Source: Gnetum montanum (lineage: Eukaryota; Streptophyta; Gnetopsida; Gnetales; Gnetaceae). From it: a DNA stretch of 26,195 nucleotides. The stretch is from positions 175,737 through 201,931 of the forward strand of contig MNCI01023673.1 of the NCBI GenBank assembly GCA_015680685.1. The letters run 5' to 3'. Of the stretch, positions 10,229 to 20,399 are shown piece by piece. Under the pieces are notes generated by a model. It had not been told where the DNA came from and ran no database searches. It saw nothing but the letters and a program-made list of their open reading frames with translations. The translations under genes and the position numbers were made by a program. Each line of letters begins with the position of its first letter. Within the stretch, counting starts at the first letter, position 1.

Positions 10229-10316
10229 CTATGCTACGCTATGTGACAGTGCGTAGCATAGTGTTTCGTTCTGAAGCTTGCTAGGCTACATATCGTAGCA
10301 TAGCGTAGCAAGCTTC
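10229..10316. repeat. Two adjacent perfect 11-bp inverted repeats in the Tat LTR
   Basis: CTATGCTACGC at 10229-10239 pairs with GCGTAGCATAG at 10251-10261 (11-nt loop). GAAGCTTGCTA at 10273-10283 pairs with TAGCAAGCTTC at 10306-10316, and a 5-bp stem (10285-10289 with 10295-10299) nests in its loop. Both arms share the GTAGCATAGCGTAGC vocabulary of the near-palindrome upstream. Confidence 0.85.
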
Positions 10317-10599
10317 GTGACTATAGAAAACTTGCCAAACTATTTTTTGTACACCTAGGATACTGTCGCCGATTCTACACATCGTTTCTGAGTAAGCTAT
10401 CGGTTGTTCAGGCTACTTTCGTGGCCCGACAGGTTAGTATGGAATCTGTCCATGCCTAAAGTAGAAAATTTTCCAAACTGGCCATCCTGGACTTAGAACG
10501 TTCTTCTTTTGATGAACTGCCATGGTGTTGTGTGGACTACAAGAACCTGACAAGGCCAGGGTGACCCTGCATTTTTTTTGGGTGTTTCACTTGTTATGG

Positions 10600-11142
10600 C
10601 TTATGTCTTGCTATTTTGAGATAGATTAAAGAACTTCATGCATCTATTCATTTCTTTAGAATTGTCTCTATCTTTATCTAGTGAATTACCATTTGTGTAA
10701 GCATGATAGTTGTTAAATTCTTTTCTACTAATATTAGAAACATGATAATATCTTAAGGACTTAGTGTCAAAGGAGAAAGGTTAGATGATGTTCCTATCCT
10801 TCAAAACTTTTTTGGACTTACCCTGAAGAAGGGATGCTTCCTTGTCTTGGTTATGTCCTTTTGTGTATTAATTTCCCTAGTAGTACTTTTCTATTGTGGT
10901 TATGTTGGTAGTTCCCCTTAAATTATATGAAGTGGTACTAGTGGTAGAGGATTGGAAGCTTGATAAGATGGACCAACTACTATTGAAACATGTAAGTTTG
11001 TAACTCCATGAATGGGGTTGTAGGTCTATGATATTCAATTGAATACTAAGGAGAAAAATCATGAATAGGAGTATTTCCTAAAGATATAGGATGCTATACA
11101 TAGTATCCATAATGATATTATTTTTGATATGGATACTATTAC
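10600..11142 (-). pseudogene. gag: Older Athila gag, C-terminal half (left of insertion)
   Basis: This is the downstream part of the gag that starts at 21308-22160. From 11142 downward the minus strand reads YPYQK-stop-YHYGYYV-stop-HPIS, which aligns with YPYCQPNPYGYYVQQPIS in the intact-order gag of the inserted Athila element; the stops stand where Pro/Gln are found there. Joined at the ATTAC target site the frame runs on without a shift. Similarity fades below about 10900, where a short HPFFR segment may match IPFFR of the other copy. Protease and pol of this older element are absent; Tat LTR sequence takes over near 10571. The left boundary is therefore approximate. Confidence 0.65.
11138..11142. 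repeat. Target-site duplication, left copy (ATTAC)
   Basis: ATTAC directly precedes the left LTR and is repeated exactly at 21303-21307 after the right LTR. Five base pairs is the normal Ty3/gypsy duplication length. Confidence 0.9.
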
Positions 11143-11707
11143 TAATGAGTGGCGAGGTACCCCTACCCTCAACCATACGAATACAAGTGTTTCATGCATG
11201 ATCTGGTTGAATTCCAAGGACTATGTGCTTATGTGCCCTTATGGAATAAGGACAGGTTGGTTGATCGTTGTCTTCCGAAACTTACTTATATGTCATGATT
11301 GTATGGTTAAGTAAGCTTGAGGCATATTATTTTTATAAATTTTATGTTTTTATGTCCTACTACTCATAAGGGAGGGGAGAGAGAGATAACTAAGTGACTA
11401 ATTTAACTTAAATACTAATTAACTAGGCTTTAAACTAATCCTAACACTAGTATTCATTCTCACTTGCCATACACATCGTAAACTAGTGCAACACTATTGG
11501 GATTACCAAATGCTAATTGTTACTAGGTTACCAAGTGTTACACACATACTCGTAGTGATCGTACTCTGTGTGCTAATAATTGAAATGTAAAGTGCATAAA
11601 ATAAAATAAATGCAAAAGAAAATAAAATAAAGGAAATGAGTAAGAAAAAATATCTCAAGTGCTATAAGGATGAATCCAAGAGCTCATCTTTATTTCTATA
11701 CACAAGG

Positions 11708-11981
11708 TGTGCTCAGGTATATAATTCTCGAATAACAATCCATCCACACTTAGACCTCCTGCTGTGGGCACTTGAAAAATACTCTAACTACAAAATTTTC
11801 ATTACTTGACTTCTCAAAGACTTCCCTTGAAAGACTTATAAAGATGTGCTTAGGTACACAATGCTCAAATAAAGATACATCCACACTTAGACCTCCTACT
11901 ATGGGCACTTGAAAAATACTCTAACTACAAAATTTTCATTACTTGACTTCTAAAAGACTTCCCTTGAAATACTTCCTTCGA
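11708..11981. repeat. 137-bp tandem duplication inside the 3' LTR
   Basis: The block from TGTGCT(C/T)AGGTA to CTTCCCTTGAAA occurs twice in a row here and once in the 5' LTR (near 20970). The two copies already differ at a number of positions, so the duplication is not recent. Confidence 0.85.
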
Positions 11982-12028
11982 AGAATTCCTCCTAAGACTT
12001 CCTCCCTAAATTGTGCACCTGGGCACTC

Positions 12029-12036
12029 TATTTATA
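12029..12036 (-). promoter_or_regulatory. TATA box of the 3' LTR
   Basis: TATAAATA on the minus strand, within GCCTATAAATAGAGTG; it matches the 5' LTR box at 21166-21173. From this LTR it would read into the old gag remnant. Confidence 0.6.
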
Positions 12037-12052
12037 GGCTTGGAAGAAACTA

Positions 12053-12113
12053 CTCTAATAATTAGAGAAATTGCCACTCTAATTTTAGAGAAACTACTAC
12101 TCTAATAATTAGA
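12053..12113. repeat. U3 palindromic repeats, three copies (3' LTR)
   Basis: CTCTAATAATTAGAG-type near-palindromes at 12053-12067, 12077-12090 and 12100-12113, spaced 24 and 23 bp, between the LTR end and the TATA box. Confidence 0.85.
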
Positions 12114-12144
12114 ATAAACCACTAGAGTAACTACTCTCATCATA

Positions 12145-12149
12145 CCCCC
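12145..12149 (-). promoter_or_regulatory. Polypurine tract core of the Athila element
   Basis: On the minus strand CATGGGGGTA ends right at the 3' LTR. A G-run in this place is the expected plus-strand DNA primer; it is short and possibly eroded. Confidence 0.5.
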
Positions 12150-12150
12150 A

Positions 12151-14018
12151 TGTCTGAATGAAAACTTATCCTCGAGTTCCTTACAAAATATTGGGAAGTT
12201 ATGGGATTATTGACTAATTGACAACTGATGGTGGAATGTGATGGCAAACTCAACGTGCCCAGTGAACAGATCAATAAGCATATTACAAAATTAGTGTTCA
12301 TGGCCATTGTGATGAACACTCATACATAAGGGACATCCAAGCTTTTATTTAGTAGCTTGTAGAGAAAGAGAGAGAAAATAATGAAGCATGTTGTCACCAA
12401 TGCTAAGATTGCATATTTCGTTGTTTATCCATATCCACGCCACCAAACTTACTCCTTTTGTAAATGGTTCAGTTTTAGTCCATCCTGCATGCTTTCTCCA
12501 AGCCTAGTCCATTGTTTGTATGATTGCCATCTGCACACACAACATAGTCACAAATGAGCAAGGATAGATAAACCATAATGTAGTTGATATCTTGCCTCCA
12601 TATGAAGCACATTGGCTGAGTTGTGGTTATGGAGGAAATTGGTTCAAAGATTTATCACAAGTGACTACCCAAGGTGTAGGGGTTAGGCAAATAATAAAAT
12701 GGAGAAAATTAAAAAATTTGTGCCAGGGCCCCCACGACTAAGAGTGAACCTCCAATAGCTATAAGATGGAAAAATATAAGGAACAAGAAATATGGAAAAA
12801 AATATCAATGGAAACACCAATAAAATGGATGTCATGGATGGGATGAAATAAGAAATGATTGATTGTAGGAAATGTTTAAGAAAAAGAAGTCAACAATTGC
12901 ACCAAAAAGAAATGCCAGTGGGTCCTCCACAAAGCAGGCTTATGCCTTTTATGCCCTAACAAACCCATAAACCAAAGAGTCTATAGGCTCTAGGAATGTC
13001 ATTTGGAAGCAAGAGTTAAAAACTTGCCCATAAGAATTTACCAAAGAAAAACAATGCATCAACCCATAATGGACTAATGACAAAACTAACAATGAGGTGG
13101 AAAATAGGAAGAAAGATCAAGAGGAGAGAATGTAATGGAATCCCAAGATCAAGGTTGTGTAAAGCCCCTTGTGTATTTTATGGTTAATGTAACTGAGTAG
13201 AACTCATCCCAAATCTAGGCTCAAATAAACCATATCCAATGACCTCGCATCAACACACTTGACCAATCCATCCACTTGAAGCAACAAGAATGCTTCCACA
13301 AAGAGTTACCACCATTCTGAGGAGAGCAAGATGGATAAGTAGGAAGTGAGAAAGGGCCTTAGTTAGAGAAAACCTTTAGGCATGGGTAACATGTCTTTCC
13401 AGTTCCATAACTAATGCTTATAGCCCATATTTCTTTATTATGTCTACGGGGTGTGCTTTGAATTCTCACTTTTTTTTTGCATGAGAACCACACAATGAAA
13501 AGACTTATTTTTATTCACTTGGCTTGATTTTTTAACAATGTCAGAATGGTGGAAAACCCAAGAAAAAGAATTCAAGAACCCAAGAGAATGGCTAGCACAA
13601 ATGCATTGAATCCCCTTGAAGTCACACCCTTTTCATCTTTTGAGTCTTTCCTTGGTTTGAAAAATACCAAGCCACCAATTCATTAAAAGCTTACTTAGAA
13701 GAAGAGGGATTATACAGTTCCAAGCCAAAGGAGATGATAGAGTTTTATGGATGAGTGGATGGCGTGGACTCATTTCCTATTTTACCAAAAGAACCATACC
13801 TTAATATCAGCATCATAATTCAAAGGTAAAAACCAAACATTAGCAATCAATATGATATAATTCAATCCACCATCATGAGCACTTATTAGATGATGAATAA
13901 AAGTAAATCAAGTAAAAAAAGAAATAGTAAAAACATGAACGATGGTGTAAAAAAAAATAAAAAAAGTTGAAAGAATGTGTAAAAGAAAAATTCAAAAAGA
14001 TCTAAGGGACTAAAATGG
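12151..14018 (-). other. Post-integrase tail of the Athila element; no recognised env-like ORF
   Basis: Athila relatives often carry an env-like ORF here. I see no sustained frame on either strand; the longest, at 13886-14107 on the minus strand, is hydrophobic only because the DNA is T-rich. The stretch is either an untranslated tail or an ORF decayed beyond recognition. Confidence 0.5.
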
Positions 14019-15185
14019 TTAGCATAGGTGGCCATCTCCCCCACAACTAAGTTGGAAGAAGGAGATCTGAAATAGTGAGCAAGGTTGTCCACCAAGAGGG
14101 GTAGCATGCGTACTAGCTATCCTAAGCTCATGGAAAGGTTTGGTTTTTTGTACGTAAACCAACAATTTCTTGTCTGGGCTCTCATGTTTGCATATTGTCA
14201 TGGCCCCTAAAGGAAAAGTTGCATAAATAATATAAGGTCCTTTCCATAGTGTTTGAAATTTAGTACATTGTGGCACATGTGTGGGATTCCAATACAGAAC
14301 CTTATCTCCTGGTTGATATTTAACTTTCCTAATCCTTAGGTCATGACACTATTTATTTAATGCCTTGTGCAACTCATTAGATGATAGGGTAGCTAGTCGA
14401 TTTTCATCTAGCAAGTTACGGGTTACTAACCATTGTTTCTATGCTAGATCAAGGTCAAGGTTGAGGTCACATGCCATGGATAGTATATGGAGCTCAGTTT
14501 GAATGGGAAGTGTTGGTAATTTACTGTACACTAACTCATAGGGAGAGTAGCCTGTAGAGAGTTTTCATGTGGAGTGGTATGCCCAAAGAGCATCGTTCAG
14601 TTTAGTTCTCTAGTCTCAAATAAACTTGCTAATAGTTCTTGTCAATATCTTCGTAATCTCCCTATTCATGAATTCTTCTTGACCATTTGCTTGGGGGTGG
14701 TATGTTGTAGTCAATTTATGCTCAACCCCTAAGTGCTTCATTAATTTTTGAAAAGTTGCACCTGTGAAGTGGGTACCATTATCTAAAATAAGTGCACAAG
14801 GCATATTGAACATGTTTATGATATGTTGTTGAACAAATTGTGCAGATGTAGATGATGTACAATCCTTAATAGCAACTAGTTCTACCCATTTAGTTAGGTA
14901 ATCAATAACAACAATGATAGAGGCTTTTCCATTGGACATTGGTGTAATCAGCCCCATCAAATCAATTCCCCAAATGTCGAAGGGTTCTAATGGTTGAATC
15001 CATTATTGTAGACCCTCCATTCTAGTAGTCATTCCCCCATCACATTGAAAGAGCATACAAGAGTGGATGAAATGATGTGCGTCCCAAAATAATGTAGGCT
15101 AATAATATCCTGCAGGCAGGATCTTAATGGCTATTCATCTCCTAGCGTAATGACCCCCACAAGAACCCTCATGAGCATCTTGGAG
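14019..15185 (-). pseudogene. Athila integrase (broken)
   Basis: The enzyme that joins cDNA to host DNA. The zinc-binding N terminus begins near 15175 with H-E-G-S-C-G-G-H; the partner cysteines (C-M-L-F-Q-C, about 15060-15045) are spaced x4 rather than x2, so the finger is probably damaged. The catalytic core keeps all three acidic residues: Asp in GIDLMG at 14963-14961, Asp in ILDNGTHF at 14783-14781 and Glu in GQEEFMNREI at 14675-14673, the last two exactly 35 residues apart (D,D-35-E). The C-terminal module has GDKVLYWN and a WKGPYII segment at 14246-14226, the GPY/F motif. In-frame stops occur near 14614 and 14570 and in the N-terminal part. Despite stops this is the best preserved pol domain. 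Confidence 0.88.
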
Positions 15186-15477
15186 GACTCATAGTTGATC
15201 TATATCTAGAACACACCATTGAACCAAGCCATTAGAACACACTTTGTAAAGTTTCCCATTGATATCCATAAAGTACTTGGCTCAGTGAAGAAACTGTTGT
15301 TTCTTCTTAAGGTTTAACTCTTGTGGTGTTTGTTGGATGAAAAGATAGGTAAGAATGCTACTGTACTAGATTGTCTCCATGGGTGATTGATTATTCACTA
15401 CACCAGCAAAGAGGAATTTGTTAGGGAAATGTTTAGAAATTGGATACTCATCCTCTTTGTTGTCCCATCGCAACTGA
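15186..15477 (-). other. Connection between RNase H and integrase
   Basis: Continuation of the pol frame with several stops; it includes a DINGKLYKVCSNG segment, the usual strand before the integrase finger. No separate domain was recognised. Confidence 0.5.
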
Positions 15478-15850
15478 GATAAATGATCAGCAACTACATT
15501 CTCGATGCCCTTGCGATCTATCATTGTTAAATCAAACTCTTGTAAGATTACAAGCCATCATATGATACAAGAGCTTACCATTGGATTATTCATGAGGAAA
15601 TGGATTGCACTATGATCTATATGTATATATATTTTATATCCCAATACATAGTGTCTAAAATTTTCTAGTGCAAACACTACAACCATTAATTCTTTCTCTG
15701 TGGTAGTGTAGTTAATTTGTGCACCAACGATACTTCTACTTGCATAGTGGATGTAATAAGGATACTTCTAGTCATCTAACTATGTAAGTAAAGCTCCTAA
15801 AGCATAGTTGGATGCATGAGTTATGATATGGAATAGTTTGGACTAGTTAG
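15478..15850 (-). pseudogene. Athila RNase H domain (broken)
   Basis: Degrades the RNA strand during reverse transcription. The first catalytic motif, normally (C/T)DAS, reads ITHASNYALGALL at about 15830-15793: the Asp is His, which alone would abolish activity. Then come SRSIVGAQINYTTTEKELM and VVFALENFRHYVLG, both close to the Ty3/gypsy consensus (TTEKELLAVVFA.EKFR.YL.G). IHIDHSAIHFLM carries the later Asp, and VADHLSQL ends the domain near 15470. One or two stops lie in the N-terminal part. Order and spacing after RT are canonical. Confidence 0.85.
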
Positions 15851-15899
15851 GAGCTTATAGAATGGGTGTTTCTACTAGCTTCTATTTCAGAGTTTAAAA

Positions 15900-16960
15900 A
15901 GCTAATTTGCATTCCCTAGTCCACTAGAAAGGTATGTCCTTTTGCATTAATTCCACCAATGGTTTGGAAACCTTTGAAAAGTTCTTAGTAAATCTCCTAT
16001 AGTAGCTAGTATGTCCAAGGAATAACCAAATATCTTTGATAGTTTCTGGTTGACTAGTAATTCCTTGGATAATTTTGATTTTCTCGGGGTCTACTTCTAT
16101 CCCTGTGTGTGAGATTTTTTGCCCTAGTACTACATCTTCTTGGACCATCAAATGACTTTTTTGCTAATTGAGCTTCAAATTGGTTTCTACACATCTTTTT
16201 AGAACTTGCTTCAACTAGTCCAAGGCTTGATCATAGTTTTCTCCATAAGTGGAGAAGTCGTCCATAAAGATCTCCACACCATGTTCTATTTGTTGTTGGA
16301 AGATGCTTAGAACTAGTCATTGAAATGTTGTAGGGGCATTGAACAAGCCAAATGACATCTATTTGTATGCAAATGTTCCCCAAGGATTGGTGAACGTAGT
16401 CTTGGCTTGGTCTTCTAGGGCTATTTGTATTTGATTATATTCACTATATCCATTAGAAAACTATAGTAGCAATGCCTTGCATAGGTGTCTAAGACTTGGT
16501 CAACAAATGACAATAGAAAGTAATCTTTGAATGTTTCCATATTCAGTAGCCTAAAATATATTCAAAATCTCCATTTTCCTTCCTTTTTAGGCACAATAAC
16601 TAAGGGGCTAACCCATTCACTATCAGTAATTGGGTATATGAACCTAGCCTTGAGTAGCTATTCAATTTCTTCCTTGACTACTTACTTTAGCTTTGGGTTC
16701 AAATGCCTTTGTGGTTGTCTTCAAGGCTTCATGGAGGGGTTGGTGTAAATCCTATGTTGGCAATCCTAGGATCTATTTTAGTTAATTTGGGATATGACCA
16801 AGTGAAGGCTTTTGACCATCTATTAATTACCTTCAACAGTTCTTCTTTCTATTGAGGAGTAAGCTTAGCGTTGATAATTACTGGTTTTCTGTTTTTAAGA
16901 AATGTGTATTCCATACTGATGGACAATGGTTTTAGCTTGAGGGGCCCTTGCTTAAATTTC
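15900..16960 (-). pseudogene. Athila reverse transcriptase with N-terminal linker (broken)
   Basis: Copies element RNA into DNA. The linker at 16960-16850 has LKPLSISMEYTFL and PVIINAKLT, a hallmark of Athila/Tat pol just before RT. RT motifs follow in order: NPKLK near 16699-16685, IYPITDSEWVSPLVIVPKK, KDYFLLSFVDQVLD, then after a frame change KTTFTNPWGTFAYK, MSFGLFNAPTTFQ and the catalytic box FMDD at 16268-16257, which is intact. The thumb end is at 16151-15924 with FLGHTSYYRRFTKNFSKVSKPL-like sequence. At least two frameshifts and many TAG/TAA/TGA stops interrupt it. Several stops sit at the Gln/Arg of Y..MPFGL and at the Trp of LNWEK and APNW. Confidence 0.9.
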
Positions 16961-17099
16961 TCAAGGATTTCCAACTTCCCCCAGTTGACATTTTCAAGGT
17001 TAAGACATGAAAGTTGGTGGTGGAATTGATCTAATACGTCTATGCTATTGATGTAAGCGTAAGTCAAACCCTCAGTTGGTTCCATGCATATGAGTGAAT

Positions 17100-17735
17100 T
17101 GCTTTCTTGATTAGCTGTTAACCACTAGGTGCCTTCTTGTTGTGTGGCTACTACATATAGGCATCTTTGTATGTTGATCACTTGTGCACACTGATTGCAT
17201 GTAGGCAATGTTAAACATTTCATAAACCATGACCTCTGCATGTAATTACACCCTGTTTCACTGTATGCAATGCATAGAAATTTCTTCTTCTTGATCTTTC
17301 TGAATGTATTTTCCTTTGATATTTCTAGAGAAAGATCACAAATTTCTTGGTGTGCATTGATGGCGCTTAGCCATGCTCTTCCCATTATGATTGGGAAGTC
17401 CCCCCTACCATTTTTTACTTGAATTACTAGAAAGTCAGCTGGGTATGACCACCCACAAATAGTGGTAACAATATCTTCCACCAATTCCAGTGGGATATAA
17501 TGGATTGGTCAGCCAACTCTAAATGGATGTTGCTCTTTTTTAATGGAGGTAGGTTCCAAGGGTTGTATATTTCTGGAGAAATCAAGTTAACAACAAAACT
17601 TGAATCGCAAAGAGCCTTGCACGGTGCATTTTCAGTGATTTGTAAGTATATCAGAGGACTCCCAGGATTAGAGAATTTCCTGGAAAGGTGGCTTGCTTTG
17701 ATCCAATCGATGATGGCATGTGTTAGCATGATCGT
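17100..17735 (-). pseudogene. Athila aspartic protease (broken)
   Basis: Processes the polyprotein. In the upper frame (17729-17427) APCKALCDSSFVVNLI holds the active site at 17606-17598: Asp-Ser-Ser instead of Asp-Ser-Gly. LELADQSI follows, the Athila LADRSI motif. A frameshift in the overlap leads to the lower frame (17484-17125) with MVEDI, YPADFLVI and PIIMGRAWLS (17391-17371), matching the Athila pattern MVEDV.V...FPADFVV....PIILGRPFL. Gly loss, a frame change and stops mean no activity. It sits directly between gag and RT as expected. Confidence 0.85.
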
Positions 17736-17744
17736 ATGCGCTGA

Positions 17745-19858
17745 CTATTGTGGTTGAGTTGAAGGAGGCTCTGAATTTTTAATTGATACTGAGGCATCTA
17801 AGGAATCAACCACTTGTGATTGCAAGGGCTTTGTTGGATTGTTGGTTCTAAAGAAAGGTATTTTCTTTATGTGGTTGTTGGAGCCAATAGTAGGTTGAGA
17901 GTTAACAGCCCTCATGATGTTATGTTGCTGTGGATGGGTAGGGATTTCACCTTGCATTATGGGAGCAAGTGTTAGTAGAGCTATTGGTGGAAGAGATGGG
18001 GCTGGATGAGAAGGATGATATGCTTATAGAATATCACCTCTAGAAGAGGGAGTCCCATAATACTTGTGGGCTTGGTAGTGAGGTTGAGGAGTGATGTGAC
18101 TAGTAGAGTCATGTGGGGAGATTGGCTGCTGCACATAATATCCATATGGGTTAGGTTGACAATAAGGATACTGTTGCCTTGGTGGTGGCATTCCCCATGA
18201 TTGTGAGTGCTACCACTATTGATATTGCTTAATCAGTTGTGGTGGAGTTCCACTATGATAATATGTTAAGGTTTGGTGGAACTTCCTTGGGTTACCTTGA
18301 GGATAAGGTAACCTTTTGGGGTGTTTGCCTTTTGTTTAATCATGGGTTGAGTGCATACACCTCAAACTCCTGAAGATGTGAGATTATAGGGCAACATCCC
18401 TTCGGATGGTCATATTGACATATCTTATATCCACTATCATTGTCTATTTCCAAATCTACAACCTCTTCAATGATGGCACCTTTGTTGTTACCCTTGCTAC
18501 GTGCATGTTCAGCTTTTCTCTTTTTTCTTTTTCGTGATCACTACCTTGCTTTCTAGACTCCTCTACTATTTTAAGAATAGTTTGAAATCTATTATCTAGG
18601 GAATCCCACATTAGGTCTACCTTTGCTAAAACTTTTTATGTCATCTTTTGCATAGGCAAAGTTTTTCTATTCACCATCTCTTTGAGTGGTGACTCTTCTT
18701 CATCCTCATAAAATCTTACTCCCCTCTTCTAGAGGGAAGGATCTCAGTTATACTCTTCTACACTTTCTCTCTTCTATAGCTCACCTTCTTCCTTATCAAC
18801 TTACTCCAATAGTATTTGAATTTGATGGAACCTAAGCTCGGATAGTCTCCCTTGGGCATAAGTCCCAAGGGTTCTTCTCATTTTATGCCTAAGCCCATCC
18901 ACAAGATGGCACAATTAATCCATTTGCAAATAACCATGGCTAGGACAATGATGTAATAGTGCATAATATTAGCCCATGGCAGCATCCAAGGGTTCATGTC
19001 CTCTTTGTTTCCAGCCTTGAATTTGCCTTTGCAAGTTAGACAATCAAGAGTATGTTTGGTACTTGTCATTAAATAGTTCTAACATAGTACTCTACCTATG
19101 AATGAATTCTAGTTCTAAAGACTAGTACCTACTTTTCATTTCTTTAACTAGTATCTATGGAAAAAATTTAAGTTTTTGCCATTCATTCTCTATATTTTGT
19201 AAGGAAAACACATCACGGAATGCTTGTAAGTGATTCTAAGGATCAATGTTGTATCCCCCTTCAAATTATGTGATATTGATCATATCTAATCTCTTAATCC
19301 TACTATCTTTATGGTGCCTTTTTGGAATTCTAAGAGCCTCAGTTATGTCCAACATACTTTGAGTAGCGAGTAGGGGTTCATCATGATAATCTCATCCATG
19401 GCTTCTATGATGCCTGCGTTGTTCCCTACTCTCCATTCTTCTATGTCATGACTCTTTATAGTGCCCTCATCCCCTTTCCTAGCTATTTCATCTATGACTT
19501 CCACTTTCCCTATCTTTATCCCCATGGTCTTTTTCTTTATGACCACATCCAGATATTGAAGGAGAGGGTGAAGGAAATGAAGGTGAAAAATAAGGAGAAC
19601 CATCACCATGATGGTGTCTGCTACCTTCTTTTCTATAGTCTCAACCCCAATCACGATTGTGATCAGAATGTCCACCTTTATCATGAGTTCGTGTCTCTGT
19701 TTTTGACCTTTTGTGCCTATGGGTATCAGGACCTGGGTTATGAATAGTGGAATGAAGCTCCAAATACACAACCCCTTGGCCAAAGTCAAGGGGAGAAACA
19801 TCGTTGTGTGGATCATTGCCTAAGGTAGGTTCACCATCCTCATTTTCGCTTAAGACAT
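17745..19858 (-). pseudogene. gag: Athila gag (broken)
   Basis: Capsid precursor. The N-terminal part (19858-19400) is rich in His, Arg, Asp and Ser with several frames and stops. From about 19390 one frame reads LLATQSMLDITEALRIPKR, FEGGYNIDP, HLQAFRDVFSLQNIENEW and, near 19030-18800, GWKQRGHEPLDAAMG, YYALLHHCPSHGYLQ, LVDGLRHKMRRTL and YAQGRLSELRF. This is the Athila/Tat gag signature (W..F..LL..CPHHG.....L...F..GL....R..LD...GG). A nucleocapsid motif, CQYDHPKGCC, lies at 18420-18391; the Cys two residues upstream in the older copy is absent here. The C terminus is a Tyr/Gln/Pro-rich tail (18260-17760). Nearly every stop is TAG or TAA at a Gln-like position. Confidence 0.82.
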
Positions 19859-20381
19859 GTGGGGCATCCTAGGGCCACTTACCCTTTAAAAAAATATGAT
19901 GTCTCTCCTATTGCAAGTCCCTTTGATGTTGTGCCTCTGTGGTATGGTATTCTCTCGCATCATGGTCTTGCACAATGTATTCTACGTGTATGTGCGGCAT
20001 GCGAATTCATGTCAGGGCACAAAGAAGCATGCTCGGGATTGAATGATCAAGAGGTAACACTATGTTACCTTCTAAGTCTCACCAATGTAGTTGTTCATCT
20101 TGATGGAGGATAAAGGTGAAGTTTGGTATATACTCATCAGGATGAATATATACCACTTGAACAAGTTGAAGGACTGGCATATCAACGTCATGTGTATTAC
20201 GCTATCGATTGTTTCTTGTTTTAGACCTAGGCAGTGAGGTGCTTTAGTATGAAGAAGGAGACATATTTGTTTATTCAATGTGCAATGAACTCTTGTTTAT
20301 TATTTCCTCAATCGACCCTAATGGTTCATTCCAATGATGTGAATGATTTTCTATGTTCTAGTTAGCACACAAACAACTAAG
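19859..20381 (-). other. 5' leader of the Athila element
   Basis: Between primer site and gag. A plus-strand opening of 84 codons at 19859-20113 has no family resemblance and runs against the element, so it is taken as chance. No repeat structure was seen. Confidence 0.45.
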
Positions 20382-20399
20382 TCCCCAACAACAGTGCTA
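20382..20399 (-). promoter_or_regulatory. Primer-binding site, tRNA-Asp type (decayed)
   Basis: On the minus strand TAGCACTGTTGTTGGGGA, one base inside the 5' LTR. It differs from the known Athila/Tat site TGGCGCCGTTGCCGGGGA at five positions, all C-to-T or G-to-A. Confidence 0.85.

Larger units (their letters stand above)
8882..10571 (-). mobile_element. 5' LTR of the Tat-lineage element (outer end uncertain)
   Basis: The inner edge is well placed: on the minus strand the LTR ends in ATTACA, then a 6-bp spacer and the primer-like site. A TATA box at 9633-9640 points toward gag. The outer edge was set at the CA of 10570-10571; 10541 is an alternative. No partner LTR was found to confirm it. 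The transcribed part (below 9600) is purine-rich on the minus strand with a duplicated GGCTAAA...AAGAAGAGAAA motif. The U3 part carries clusters of GTAGC palindromes. No ORF of note is inside; short frames at 9012-9302 and 9841-10159 are chance openings. Confidence 0.6.
11143..12142 (-). repeat. 3' LTR of the Athila element (1,000 bp)
   Basis: Direct repeat of 20401-21302. It differs in length through a 137-bp tandem duplication (11708-11844 and 11845-11981) and small indels. The TATA box (12029-12036) lies only about 106 bp from the U3 start, so most of the LTR is transcribed R-U5. Confidence 0.92.

Noticed and set aside
13886-14107. Env-like transmembrane protein after integrase
   Set aside because: Hydrophobicity comes from poly-T stretches; there is no signal peptide, cleavage site or coiled coil, and it overlaps the integrase end.
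16527-16748. Plus-strand 73-codon ORF
   Set aside because: Lies opposite the RT fingers (VSPLVIVPKK region on the minus strand).
19448-20113. Plus-strand ORFs in the Athila gag/leader
   Set aside because: They run against the element and lie opposite the low-complexity gag N terminus.
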